Positions 48,804 through 57,363 of a DNA stretch of 64,000 nucleotides are shown here, one piece after another. Position 1 is the stretch's first letter. Each line of letters opens with the position of its first letter. The notes beneath the pieces are model-generated. The model made no database searches and was not told the origin of the DNA. It was given only the letters and a program-made list of their open reading frames with translations. The position numbers and the translations under genes were made by a program. The stretch spans positions 620,001-684,000 of the forward strand of contig NZ_JACHGW010000002.1 of the NCBI RefSeq assembly GCF_014202505.1, in the 5' to 3' direction. The stretch is from Armatimonas rosea. Its GTDB lineage: Bacteria; Armatimonadota; Armatimonadia; Armatimonadales; Armatimonadaceae.

Positions 48804-51751
48804 TGGTAAATGTTGCAACAGTACCTCTCACGGAGGCAGAGTCTCCCGTTATTGAGACCGAAGCGATTGAAGGAGAGTTGATTGATGCTAGTGGTGAGGT
48901 TCCCATCCCTGATGACCTTCTTAGTGATGAGGAAGGGAGCCCCCGGTATTCACTACCAAATGAGCTAGTCAAGGTGCAGTATGACATGGTGCCGGTGGCC
49001 ACGGTACCACAAACGGTTGGGCTGAGCGAGCGGATTGTCATTTCTGCTCCCTCGTCCCGGCAGTCGAATCCCTACGACCTCGGTGCCTATGAAGAAGCGG
49101 TTCAGGATCTGAATACGCGGTTTGCGTTGCGTGTTGCCCACGTCCGTGAGGCACGTTTCCGGCTCGTAGCAGCGGGAGAGCGCCATCAGCGGCTATTTGC
49201 CCTTAAGGAGCTCGAACGTCAGAACTTGAACTGGCGTAACCAGGTCAATAATACTCGTCTGGATGAAGAGCTCGCAAGTTTGCGTAAATGGTGGGAAGAA
49301 ACACGTAAGAGCTATAATGATGAAATTAAGCGCATCGAGGAAGACCGCATTACATACCGCATGGAGCGGCACTCTGAGATCGAGGCGGCCCGTAGTGTTT
49401 ACTGGGAGGTGCAAGAGCGGTGTGCCAAAGAGCGTGATATTCGGGACCAAGAACGCCGTCAGTTTGAGAAAGGGCAAGAACGGGACTACCAAAAACATGT
49501 TGATGAGCTCACAAAGCAACGTGATAAACAGCTCTTTGAGGAGCAGCAGGAGGCACGTGAGCGTGAGAAGGCCCTTCAAGAAGAGGTCTTAAAAACACGT
49601 GAAGCGCGGCGTGTGGCTGCACTGCAAGCTGCCGAGGAAGCAGAAGCCAGTGCCGAAGCTGCCGAGCTAGCGAAACAACAAGTTGAGGCTGAGGTTATTG
49701 CTCGGTTCCAGGAACAGCTAACTGCGGCGTCCGAAAAGTACCAGAAAATCTTTGAGGAAGCGGTCACGCGGGTCGAGATGATGGAAGCAGAGCTCCGCGA
49801 GGCTGCCGATAAGATCGAGGCCGAGCTACTTTCTGAGCGAAGTCAGCGCGAAGACTGGTTGCACTCCATAGCGAAAGAGACCGCTGAAGAAGCGGCTCGA
49901 CAAAATGACACAGTTCATGCTGCGCGTCGGACTTTCAATACCACTGTCAGCTCGCAGGCAAAGTTGCCTGGCTTGTCTTCACTGAACAAAGAAGGTGCTG
50001 GTGATATCGTTACCGCACAGACGAACACTGCACATCTTTCTTTTTCAAATCGTCACCATGGATTTAAAAAATATCTTCATAATGTCGGGGATTTTGTTGC
50101 ACATATTGCTCTTGGTAGTATTTTTGGACTAAGCTTGGGACTGCTGACAAAATTTGCTAGGTTGGATGCAGAAAGTATACAGAAATTTGGATATAATTCG
50201 GTCTATGTTTCTTGTGTATTTGGAATATTTATCTTCTTTTTGATTGGTCGTCTTGCATTGAAAGCGAGTACATTTGCCACTGAAGAGATGGATGCATCCA
50301 GAAAATCCGACGAAAAAAATCGAGGTGTGATTGCAGTTGTCTTAGCTTATCTGGTTCTAGTTGGCGTTGTTATCCTAGAAGCTAGTGTCGAGCGCTTTGG
50401 TTTAGGTGAGATCATCCGCAAACAGATGGAATTGAATATGGAATCCGGAGTTCCTAATAAGTATCAGGAGTTCTCTCTCTGGGTCATAGCCTTTATTGTC
50501 TCTGCTCCATTTATGATCTACCATGCCTATGAAGGGGCGATGGAGACGCGCTACCGACTGGGAGAAAAGCAGCATCAGAGCTTACTCGCTGTGCAGCGTT
50601 ATGAGCTGGAAAAAGAAGAGGAGCGACTCAATGAAGAGCGACTCCTAAAGGCTCAGGTTGCCAAGGGTACGCTTGATGCAGAGGAGGCACAGTTGCGGCT
50701 GCTTGGGGAAGGACTTCACCATCCACGACGTGAAGCAGAGCGGCGCATTGAGGAAATCAATGCACTACTGACGACACATCCCGATATTGTCCGGTGGCAG
50801 GAATTTGTTGCGAGACGTGATGCACATTTGTCAACCGATCCACTTCTGATGGAAGCAAAGGCTCAGTGGGATCGTGTAAAGCAAAGCCTCGACTCTGATC
50901 CACGTCTCAAGAGTGCGCGGCTTCTTGCGGAAGAAGCGCGGTTTGCGGCAAATGATGCCCATCGCAAAGCAGAGAGCGCCGAATCAGAGCTGGCCTTTGC
51001 ACTGGAAGACGCGGCTCGACAGCTCATCACTAGGACAGGTTCCAGTGTTGCGGAAGCACTCGGTCAAAAATCGGGCGAGCTTGTCTCAGGAGCGCTGAAC
51101 CTGGCATCGCAGGCGGCCCGTGGTGGTTTGGGCGGGGCTACCTCACCATTTGGTATCGCAGCAACTATAGCCGAGAAAGCTCTTATTCCATCCAATACGG
51201 CGGGTACAGAAGTTGAAACCTGGGAAGAGACGATGGCACGCGAACGGTGGAATAGTTTACGTGGGGCCATTGCAAACGACCCTAAGATCCGTTTCTATGC
51301 AGCACGTGTCTCCTCGCTCCAGAGCATGATCCGAAGTCTGGATACCCAGTATGGTAAGCGGAGAAAGCAACTCATGGATCAGAAGCGCGCGATTGAAGTT
51401 CGCTTGCTTGAAGATGAACATTCCAACCGAATGAGTGAGGCGATGCGCTCGGCCCTCCACGAGGCAGAGCTTGATGTGCAGTCAGCACAATTGAATTTTA
51501 ATGAAGAGATTGATCGGTTGATGAAGCTTCATGCCACACCGTCGTTTCTCCGCTGGATCACCGCCTATTTACAGAATAGGGACAGCCAGTCAAAGAGGCA
51601 GATGGAAGCATCTAGTAGAGCCAAGCCTTTATTGCCAAGTTCTTATCGGACGAGTGAGAATAATGCTAGGGAGATTCCTCCCAAAGGGGGTTCCACAGAT
51701 GTATCTGTACAGGATCGCCCAAACGAAGCCACCATGGTAGGGAGCCGATGA
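48803..51751 (+). CDS. 982-residue membrane coiled-coil protein
   Basis: From the ATG at 48803 (GGAGAGA upstream). Acidic N-terminus, a long coiled coil (about residues 90-385, charged heptads such as EEDRITYRMERHSEIEAAR), then four membrane helices at about 432-585 (FVAHIALGSIFGLSLGLL, VYVSCVFGIFIFFLIG, GVIAVVLAYLVLVGVVIL, FSLWVIAFIVSAPFMIY), then a second coiled coil of about 350 residues with a Pro/Ser tail. Not recognised. By position and shape it may hold the Rad50-like complex at the membrane or sense envelope change. Last gene of the operon. Confidence 0.7.
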   Translation: MVNVATVPLTEAESPVIETEAIEGELIDASGEVPIPDDLLSDEEGSPRYSLPNELVKVQYDMVPVATVPQTVGLSERIVISAPSSRQSNPYDLGAYEEAVQDLNTRFALRVAHVREARFRLVAAGERHQRLFALKELERQNLNWRNQVNNTRLDEELASLRKWWEETRKSYNDEIKRIEEDRITYRMERHSEIEAARSVYWEVQERCAKERDIRDQERRQFEKGQERDYQKHVDELTKQRDKQLFEEQQEAREREKALQEEVLKTREARRVAALQAAEEAEASAEAAELAKQQVEAEVIARFQEQLTAASEKYQKIFEEAVTRVEMMEAELREAADKIEAELLSERSQREDWLHSIAKETAEEAARQNDTVHAARRTFNTTVSSQAKLPGLSSLNKEGAGDIVTAQTNTAHLSFSNRHHGFKKYLHNVGDFVAHIALGSIFGLSLGLLTKFARLDAESIQKFGYNSVYVSCVFGIFIFFLIGRLALKASTFATEEMDASRKSDEKNRGVIAVVLAYLVLVGVVILEASVERFGLGEIIRKQMELNMESGVPNKYQEFSLWVIAFIVSAPFMIYHAYEGAMETRYRLGEKQHQSLLAVQRYELEKEEERLNEERLLKAQVAKGTLDAEEAQLRLLGEGLHHPRREAERRIEEINALLTTHPDIVRWQEFVARRDAHLSTDPLLMEAKAQWDRVKQSLDSDPRLKSARLLAEEARFAANDAHRKAESAESELAFALEDAARQLITRTGSSVAEALGQKSGELVSGALNLASQAARGGLGGATSPFGIAATIAEKALIPSNTAGTEVETWEETMARERWNSLRGAIANDPKIRFYAARVSSLQSMIRSLDTQYGKRRKQLMDQKRAIEVRLLEDEHSNRMSEAMRSALHEAELDVQSAQLNFNEEIDRLMKLHATPSFLRWITAYLQNRDSQSKRQMEASSRAKPLLPSSYRTSENNAREIPPKGGSTDVSVQDRPNEATMVGSR

Positions 51752-51809
51752 TAGATCATAAGGGGCATGATGAATTCTCTAGTCGTTTCGTGAAGATGGC
51801 TTTGGGAGT

Positions 51810-52553
51810 TTAGTGTAGGCGTAGGATTGGCTCGACAGAATCGTAGCCCTCATGCTCTACCTGTGCTTCCAAGCGCTCTACCTCGGCTTGGAGCACTGTC
51901 GTATCTTCTCCATTGGAGCGGGCTGCGTGGAGCTTGAGCTTTGTGAGCGAAAGACACGGCAGCGGGATAAAGCCTTGATGCGTGTGCCAGGCCACACTGG
52001 GCTCGTTGGCGGGATGGTAGGTGGTGAGAAGCTCTGTGGCCCCTTCGGCGAGGAGCTGAGGAATCACGTAGCGCAGAAGATAGGTCGCCACGCCCTGGTG
52101 CTGATAGCGTGGGCGCACGGCGAGGGTATCGAGAAGGAAACCACTGGCGGTTTTCTTGACCAGTAGCAGAGCCGCTACAGAGCGCGGATGCCGCTTGGGG
52201 CGCAGGATTCGTGAAGTGGGATGGGCACGGGCGATATCTTGGGTGAGCCAGCGCCGGATCTCACGCTCCAGAATCTCTCCGACATAATCACAGAGGTCAG
52301 GCGTATCACGAAATGCCGCGCGGTAGAGCTGGGCCAGTGCCTCTGGTGTGGCATTGGCGAGGGGGGCAAGCACCAGCCCGGCGGGGGGCGTGCTACTTGG
52401 CTCGGGAATGTTGTGGAGTGGTAAGGCACCAACTACTGCTAGCTCACGGGGGCGGATGTGCACGGTGCCATCCCAGTACTCGTACTTCCAGGCGTAGTGA
52501 CGGTGTAGAGCATGAAACTCGTCGATGGGCATCGGAATGTGCTGGGTTCTCAT
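51810..52553 (-). CDS. GNAT-family N-acetyltransferase
   Basis: 247 residues. The acetyl-CoA site is visible in LDTLAVRPRYQHQGVATYLLRYVIP (RxxGxA-like, QHQGVA). Early part FHALHRHYAWKYEYWDGTVHIRP is unassigned. The last part is charged. It overlaps the start region of the PD-(D/E)XK gene by 4 bases and ends the minus-strand defence run. Function unclear: it may act as a tRNA- or protein-acetylating toxin, but no antitoxin is visible. Confidence 0.8.
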   Translation of the reverse strand: MRTQHIPMPIDEFHALHRHYAWKYEYWDGTVHIRPRELAVVGALPLHNIPEPSSTPPAGLVLAPLANATPEALAQLYRAAFRDTPDLCDYVGEILEREIRRWLTQDIARAHPTSRILRPKRHPRSVAALLLVKKTASGFLLDTLAVRPRYQHQGVATYLLRYVIPQLLAEGATELLTTYHPANEPSVAWHTHQGFIPLPCLSLTKLKLHAARSNGEDTTVLQAEVERLEAQVEHEGYDSVEPILRLH

Positions 52554-53680
52554 CGTATGCTTTGAATGGCTTGGTTCAAAAGAGGCAAATCTCCCGTGAG
52601 GAAGGACTCCCAGCTGGCGTGGAGCTCGTCGAGGATCTGCTCTAGTGTCTTCTTGGTATAGGAGCGCGGCGCGATAAGCTCGCGTGAGTAGAGGATAGTC
52701 CAGGCAGCATTGCGTGCGTTTGGTTTAACGGTGAAGGGAGCTCCTTGTGCCTCGGCGAGCGCGATGAGCCGCGCACGATCTGCGGGATCGGTCCCGGCAC
52801 TGATCTGAAGACTAAGACGCAACGACTGAGGCTGGTTGGAGAACCAGAACAGCAGAACACGCCCCTCCGCAGACCACTTACAGGGCCGCCTGCGAGGCAG
52901 AAAGTCATCCCACACAACAGGAACAAAACTCACTTGTGACCGGGCGGCGGGCTTTGCATAGTCGAGAACAAAGATAGAGTTCGCCTTCACAAGCGATTCC
53001 AGCTCTTCACGAATTCGAGTCTGGGGGTCAGCGCGGCGGGCGTAGAGATAGTCGAGGGCGCGGTGGTGGCGCTGGTAGAGCTGGATGCAGAGCGCATCGA
53101 GCTCGTTCTCGTGGAGTACCTGCCGTCGGAGAGTGGCGGTGTAGTGAGTCAGGAGAGTCAATACTTCAGGCTGAAGACTAGGGAGATTCGTTGCCCCCTC
53201 AAGTAGTGTGATGATAGTACTGTACTCGGCGAGCAGGTAGTCAGGGTCTGAGGCGGGTGCTCCTAGTGGTGAGAGGAAGACAAAGACCACCTTCCAGCCC
53301 GCGAAGTGGCGTGCGGCCAGCTCCTTGTAGCGCTTGAGCTGATCGCCGTGCTCTCCTGCCCCGATCTTGTTCTCGATGACCACTGCTAGCCGGGCACGAG
53401 GACAACGGATGAGGATATCTATCCGCTCCCATTCGGTGCGCACTTCTGTATCGGAGAGGTCGGCTGGTTCAGTGAGGCCAAGGTGATGGAGGAAGCCGCG
53501 TAGGAAATGCTCGCCCAGTCCATGTGTCTGGTGCGGGTCCAGCAGGAAGGCGAGGGCTTTGGAGTGGATAACCTCCTGCCGAGCTATCCCCATGGCCTCG
53601 AAGAGATTGAATTGCTGGAGTGCCTGCTCTAGTGCAGCAAGATCAGGGTCGTAGTTTAGGGCTTCTAGCTCAGAGATCAT
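52550..53680 (-). CDS. PD-(D/E)XK nuclease superfamily protein
   Basis: 376 residues. The catalytic core is clear: WERIDILIRCPRARLAVVIENKIGAGEHGDQLKRY (Asp in IDI, then E-N-K, with Gln-Leu-x-x-Tyr after) near residues 88-120, as in the PD-(D/E)XK nuclease family found in defence islands. Early part FNLFEAMGIARQEVIHSKALAFLLDPHQTHG is family-typical. The remainder is helical. Likely acts on invading DNA alone or as a domain of a complex with its neighbours. It ends in the GNAT start (overlap). Confidence 0.85.
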   Translation of the reverse strand: MISELEALNYDPDLAALEQALQQFNLFEAMGIARQEVIHSKALAFLLDPHQTHGLGEHFLRGFLHHLGLTEPADLSDTEVRTEWERIDILIRCPRARLAVVIENKIGAGEHGDQLKRYKELAARHFAGWKVVFVFLSPLGAPASDPDYLLAEYSTIITLLEGATNLPSLQPEVLTLLTHYTATLRRQVLHENELDALCIQLYQRHHRALDYLYARRADPQTRIREELESLVKANSIFVLDYAKPAARSQVSFVPVVWDDFLPRRRPCKWSAEGRVLLFWFSNQPQSLRLSLQISAGTDPADRARLIALAEAQGAPFTVKPNARNAAWTILYSRELIAPRSYTKKTLEQILDELHASWESFLTGDLPLLNQAIQSIR

Positions 53681-53691
53681 GGTGTGAGTTC

Positions 53692-55497
53692 TTAGTATTT
53701 CGTCGTAGCGACCAGAGACATCGTGGCGGTTACGATCTGATCTGGCATCGTTGTATCCTCATGCCCATCTGTCGGGCGGGGCCGCAGTGCGACGTTCCAG
53801 AGGGATGGGGCTAATCCACATTCCTCAAGGACACTCTGTACTGTCGAGCCGTCTTTGATGAGTAGGTTGAAGATTTCCACGTATCCATCGGAGCGGTGCA
53901 TCTCAACGGTGAAGGGGAAGAACTCTGCTGAGAGCATTTCTTGGATGGGGAGTTTATCGGAGGTGATCATCTCCAATATCTGGGGATCGATGATACAAAG
54001 CTCGATTTCTTCTAGTGCTCCCCCGGGGCTGGTTCGTTCAAACTGGCGAATGCCCCGCAAAGTCTGCGCGAAGGGGTGGATGGGATGCCAGAGATTCCTC
54101 GCGGAGAACCCGGAAGCGATGGAGCCAAGAAAGACCCGTGAAAATCCCTGCTGGGCAATCACAGCAAGTCCAGCCGCCACCGCCTCGGGCACCACGGCTA
54201 AGTCACGATAATCACTGTCCCCTTTAGGGCGGCGCGCTGCGATGGCAAAGAGTGGCTCGTTATTGTACTGAAATATATTGGCATTGGTTGTGGAGTCGAG
54301 TGGTTTCCAGAGACTGGACTTGTTTACTCGCCCCGTTGCGGCAAGGTACCCGGTTCCAAAGTTCCCTAGAACCGGTCGGTTATTGCGACGCCCAGCACTG
54401 ACGACAACCGCCGCTCCCTCAGGAATACTAACAGGTGTCGTTCGATGGGAGAGCAAGACTCTTAAGTTGTGCGGGGAAAGAGTGTAGGTTCGAGAGGTGA
54501 GCGCCGTTCTGCCTTGGGGCAACCCTGATACTGGGGAATAGGAGACTTTCAACTCAGCTCGGAGCTGGCTTAAAAAATCGGGAATGTCATCGTGGCTCGT
54601 GGTGAAGAGTGGCGTGATTCCAAGGCGTGTCTGTAAGAACCGCACATCGAAGCGCCCACTGTCGCGCTCAGACGCAGGCAGGAGTGCAAAGTGTGGAAAA
54701 GCACTCGGGCCATGGTTGTAGATGATCTCGCTAAACAGGTTCAGCAAGTAGTCTTCGAGAATCCCTGAGCCAACAAAGAAGAAGGAGCGGCGGCGATAGA
54801 CTTCCGCGAAGGCTCGGCGAAAGTGTGTGTCTCCGTTAATTGCTTGCTGGTACTGCTGGTGCCCAACGACCACCTGGCTTTCCAACTGCAACCGCCGATC
54901 TGGGTCAGGAATGATCTCTTCTGGCGGATTGTGCTGCCCTCCCAGGAACCCCTGAAGTGCCCAGTAAAGAGGCGGTGCGATTCGGTCCAGGGAGCGTAGA
55001 ACCCTGTGACAGTCCTCTAGGCCACGGCCCACGATCTCGGGCATCTGGCGCTCATGCGAGCGGACAATATCGGATGCTACCTGTGAGCGCTCCTTGCAGG
55101 CTGCCCAGTAGAGGTCATCGTAGTTGGTGGTGAGCACCAGCGGCCAGTATAGACCGTTTGTGAGTGCCTTCATCTGTGCGGGAATCGCTTGGCTCCCGAC
55201 AGGGTGATTGTGTATCCCCTCCCGATAGCGCCGCGCTTTTTCCTCGGGTGGTAGAGCGTGCATCTTGTGGACAACGGTGTCGGCGATTCGGTAGAGGGCG
55301 GCGCTCTCCAGAGTTACTGTCGCGTCCGTAAGCTTTCTGGCATCATCGTCCATCCCAGCCTGGTATGCAAGTGTAGCTAGGAACTCGTTCCAGCTCGTGC
55401 ATGTGGTGCGGCTCATGCCGGAGCCGATGAACGGAACCAGGAGGCCACGCTGGTAGAGCGTGACGAGGTTAGGAATCAGGCTATTATCGAGGGGCAT
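53692..55497 (-). CDS. SIR2-domain protein with extra C-terminal modules
   Basis: 601 residues. SIR2-like NAD-binding opening LLVPFIGSGMSRTTC (about residue 20), LVLTTNYDDLYW (about 118) and FFFVGSGILEDYLLNLFSEII (about 245). From residue about 340 a second module contains VVVSAGRRNNRPVLGNFGTGYLAA and VAAGLAVIAQQGFSRVFLGSIASGFSARNLWHPI, which I would compare with macro-type ADP-ribose binders. The last 80 residues (EIFNLLIKDGSTVQSVLEECG) look like a ubiquitin-like beta-grasp. SIR2 defence proteins deplete NAD after infection. The two C-terminal assignments are inference. Confidence 0.8.
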   Translation of the reverse strand: MPLDNSLIPNLVTLYQRGLLVPFIGSGMSRTTCTSWNEFLATLAYQAGMDDDARKLTDATVTLESAALYRIADTVVHKMHALPPEEKARRYREGIHNHPVGSQAIPAQMKALTNGLYWPLVLTTNYDDLYWAACKERSQVASDIVRSHERQMPEIVGRGLEDCHRVLRSLDRIAPPLYWALQGFLGGQHNPPEEIIPDPDRRLQLESQVVVGHQQYQQAINGDTHFRRAFAEVYRRRSFFFVGSGILEDYLLNLFSEIIYNHGPSAFPHFALLPASERDSGRFDVRFLQTRLGITPLFTTSHDDIPDFLSQLRAELKVSYSPVSGLPQGRTALTSRTYTLSPHNLRVLLSHRTTPVSIPEGAAVVVSAGRRNNRPVLGNFGTGYLAATGRVNKSSLWKPLDSTTNANIFQYNNEPLFAIAARRPKGDSDYRDLAVVPEAVAAGLAVIAQQGFSRVFLGSIASGFSARNLWHPIHPFAQTLRGIRQFERTSPGGALEEIELCIIDPQILEMITSDKLPIQEMLSAEFFPFTVEMHRSDGYVEIFNLLIKDGSTVQSVLEECGLAPSLWNVALRPRPTDGHEDTTMPDQIVTATMSLVATTKY

Positions 55498-55521
55498 TGG
55501 GAGGGGTACTACCTTTCAGCT

Positions 55522-56223
55522 CTATGGATTCAGAGAGACGCTCTCGAATGAGAACTGGACTTGATAGGCGATCAGCGTGAGGTTCGAGATCGCACTAGCG
55601 GCGTAGCGTGTGCCTTCGGGGAAGTGTCTAGCCACCAGAATCCCACGGGGCGGCTTGCCGTCGGTCTTGGCATACCAGCCGAGATACCGGGCGATCTGGC
55701 CAACGGCAGCGTCTTTGGCATCGCCTACTTTCACTTCGATCACGACCCGCTCCCCACTAGCATCTTCGGCTAGGATATCAATGCGGCCCACATCGGTCGT
55801 CACCTGCCGACCGATGAACTTCAGCCCCGGCTCCAGAGCATCGAGATGATGAATGAGGTGGTCTTCAATATCACGTTCCAAGCTAATGGAGGTTTCGAAG
55901 TACTGAACGGCGGATGGTGCCAGCGTCAGCTCATCCCCTTCCCCATCACCCTCAGATTCTGGCTCCCACTCGTTTGGCCCATGCAGTTCCTCGGAGTAGA
56001 GTTCCATGCTGCCATCACTGTAGCGGTAGAGGAACTTTGGTGTAGAGGCGTGGTGAATGTAGGCTTTGGGGTTGTTGACCGCGCAGGCATAGAGGTGCGC
56101 CGTGAGAGTACCTGGTCTCCAGCGACCTGGATACTCCGTGTTAATATGGCGTGTCACTGCCTCCGCAGTCACTTTGCCACCTTGGGCTTCTACATAGGCA
56201 CGGATCGCCTGAGACATTGTCAT
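55522..56223 (-). CDS. NucS-like endonuclease domain protein
   Basis: 233 residues. N-terminal about 80 residues look like a winged helix (SQAIRAYVEAQGGKVTAEAVTRHI, PGTLTAHLYACAVNNP). The C-terminal half has the NucS-type PD-(D/E)XK core: IGRQVTTDVGRIDILAEDASGERVVIEVKVGDAKDAAVGQIARYLGWYA (Asp in RIDIL, E-V-K, Gln later). NucS enzymes cut mismatches or branched DNA. Here a restriction role is suggested by position between an HNH gene and the SIR2 gene, 24 bases from the latter. Confidence 0.8.
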   Translation of the reverse strand: MTMSQAIRAYVEAQGGKVTAEAVTRHINTEYPGRWRPGTLTAHLYACAVNNPKAYIHHASTPKFLYRYSDGSMELYSEELHGPNEWEPESEGDGEGDELTLAPSAVQYFETSISLERDIEDHLIHHLDALEPGLKFIGRQVTTDVGRIDILAEDASGERVVIEVKVGDAKDAAVGQIARYLGWYAKTDGKPPRGILVARHFPEGTRYAASAISNLTLIAYQVQFSFESVSLNP

Positions 56224-56245
56224 AATATATCTAAATACTCCAAAT

Positions 56246-57349
56246 TTATGTTTGATTATACGAGGCAGGAATCGATATATGTGACGGTATGAATCCTTGT
56301 AATTCCACAGAATTACTCAATAAGTAATCTATATAGCCAGAATACAAAAAAGAATACGGCCATTTCCCTTTATTATTATCATGATCTGTTTTTATATATT
56401 GTATATGAGGAAGTAAATCTGAAAAATCTAAATGTTTATTCGCTCGTAATTGCTTGTTGATTTCATGTTTTATTCTGCCAACTACATGCTCCATAACGAT
56501 ATATCTCCATTGATCTTCAATTTCAAAAAGATACATGAAGTTTTTGGTGCGGTTTGAATGCCCTCCATTGCTTTCGATGACTTCTATATTGAGTACACCG
56601 TTCTGATTGCGACTGAATTTAACTTTGGCAACATTAGACACGGATTCATGGAACGGCAAGAAACTATCAGGTAGCCCATTTCCATACTTTATAGGATGTT
56701 TAGTACCTTTCAATGTACTGTTACAATGATGACAAGCAGGTAAAAAATTTTCAGGATGAATCGAGAGAAATGGAAAGGTGGCTTTTGGAAAAAAATGATC
56801 TAATGTGTGTGCTGAATGATTATTCTTCGGAGGAGGCATAAGTTGATCACATACAGGACAGACTAGTAGGTCTCTATTATGAATCGAAAAATCGTATACA
56901 AAGTTTGATCGATTGGATACCTTCAGGGGATTTACATTGAAACCTGGCTTGCCGTCAAAGACATCTGAGTATAGATAAACCATTAATTCTTGAATCGTTC
57001 TGTCAAACCATGGACTATCTTTCGTTACAACAAATTTAAATATAAAACTCGGATCATTTATATGTTTCCTAAATTTAATATCATGACAAAAATCGTCAAT
57101 AATAGAATATATGCGTGGTGATCTTGGCATGCACTGAGCTGCCTCTACGGAACTACTTAACAATTTCCGAAGTTTTGGTTTATTCCATATCCATTTTTTT
57201 GTATCATCGCCAAAAAAATTGGCTAGTTGATTTTCATCAAGTGGAAATATTGTAATTGGATCAACGATAAATTTCAGTATTTTTTTCTGAAGCTTTAACG
57301 TATACATCACATTTTTATGATTAATAGGGCGATAAATTTCATGTAGCAA
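56246..57349 (-). CDS. HNH endonuclease, Septu PtuB-like
   Basis: 367 residues. HNH core: CPVCDQLMPPP ... HTLDHFFPKATFPFLSIHPENFLPACHHCNSTLKG (two zinc CxxC pairs, catalytic His in LDHFFP, Asn in PENFLPACHHC), about residues 165-215. The ends are helical and unassigned. The gene is much more AT-rich than its neighbours. With the ATPase gene ending 14 bases upstream it has the composition of Septu (PtuA ATPase, PtuB HNH). An alternative start is the ATG at 57307 (MYTLK). Confidence 0.8.
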   Translation of the reverse strand: MLHEIYRPINHKNVMYTLKLQKKILKFIVDPITIFPLDENQLANFFGDDTKKWIWNKPKLRKLLSSSVEAAQCMPRSPRIYSIIDDFCHDIKFRKHINDPSFIFKFVVTKDSPWFDRTIQELMVYLYSDVFDGKPGFNVNPLKVSNRSNFVYDFSIHNRDLLVCPVCDQLMPPPKNNHSAHTLDHFFPKATFPFLSIHPENFLPACHHCNSTLKGTKHPIKYGNGLPDSFLPFHESVSNVAKVKFSRNQNGVLNIEVIESNGGHSNRTKNFMYLFEIEDQWRYIVMEHVVGRIKHEINKQLRANKHLDFSDLLPHIQYIKTDHDNNKGKWPYSFLYSGYIDYLLSNSVELQGFIPSHISIPASYNQT

Positions 57350-57363
57350 CTGTGGGGATCCTT

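Noticed and set aside
48162-51751. Zorya-like ZorA/ZorB pair
   Set aside because: The lipoprotein is VWA-type, without an OmpA-type peptidoglycan-binding part, and the large protein lacks a MotA-like core.
41855-55497. SIR2-HerA two-gene defence system
   Set aside because: Both families are present, but on opposite strands about 10 kb apart; HerA sits with NurA-like, Mre11 and Rad50 genes instead.
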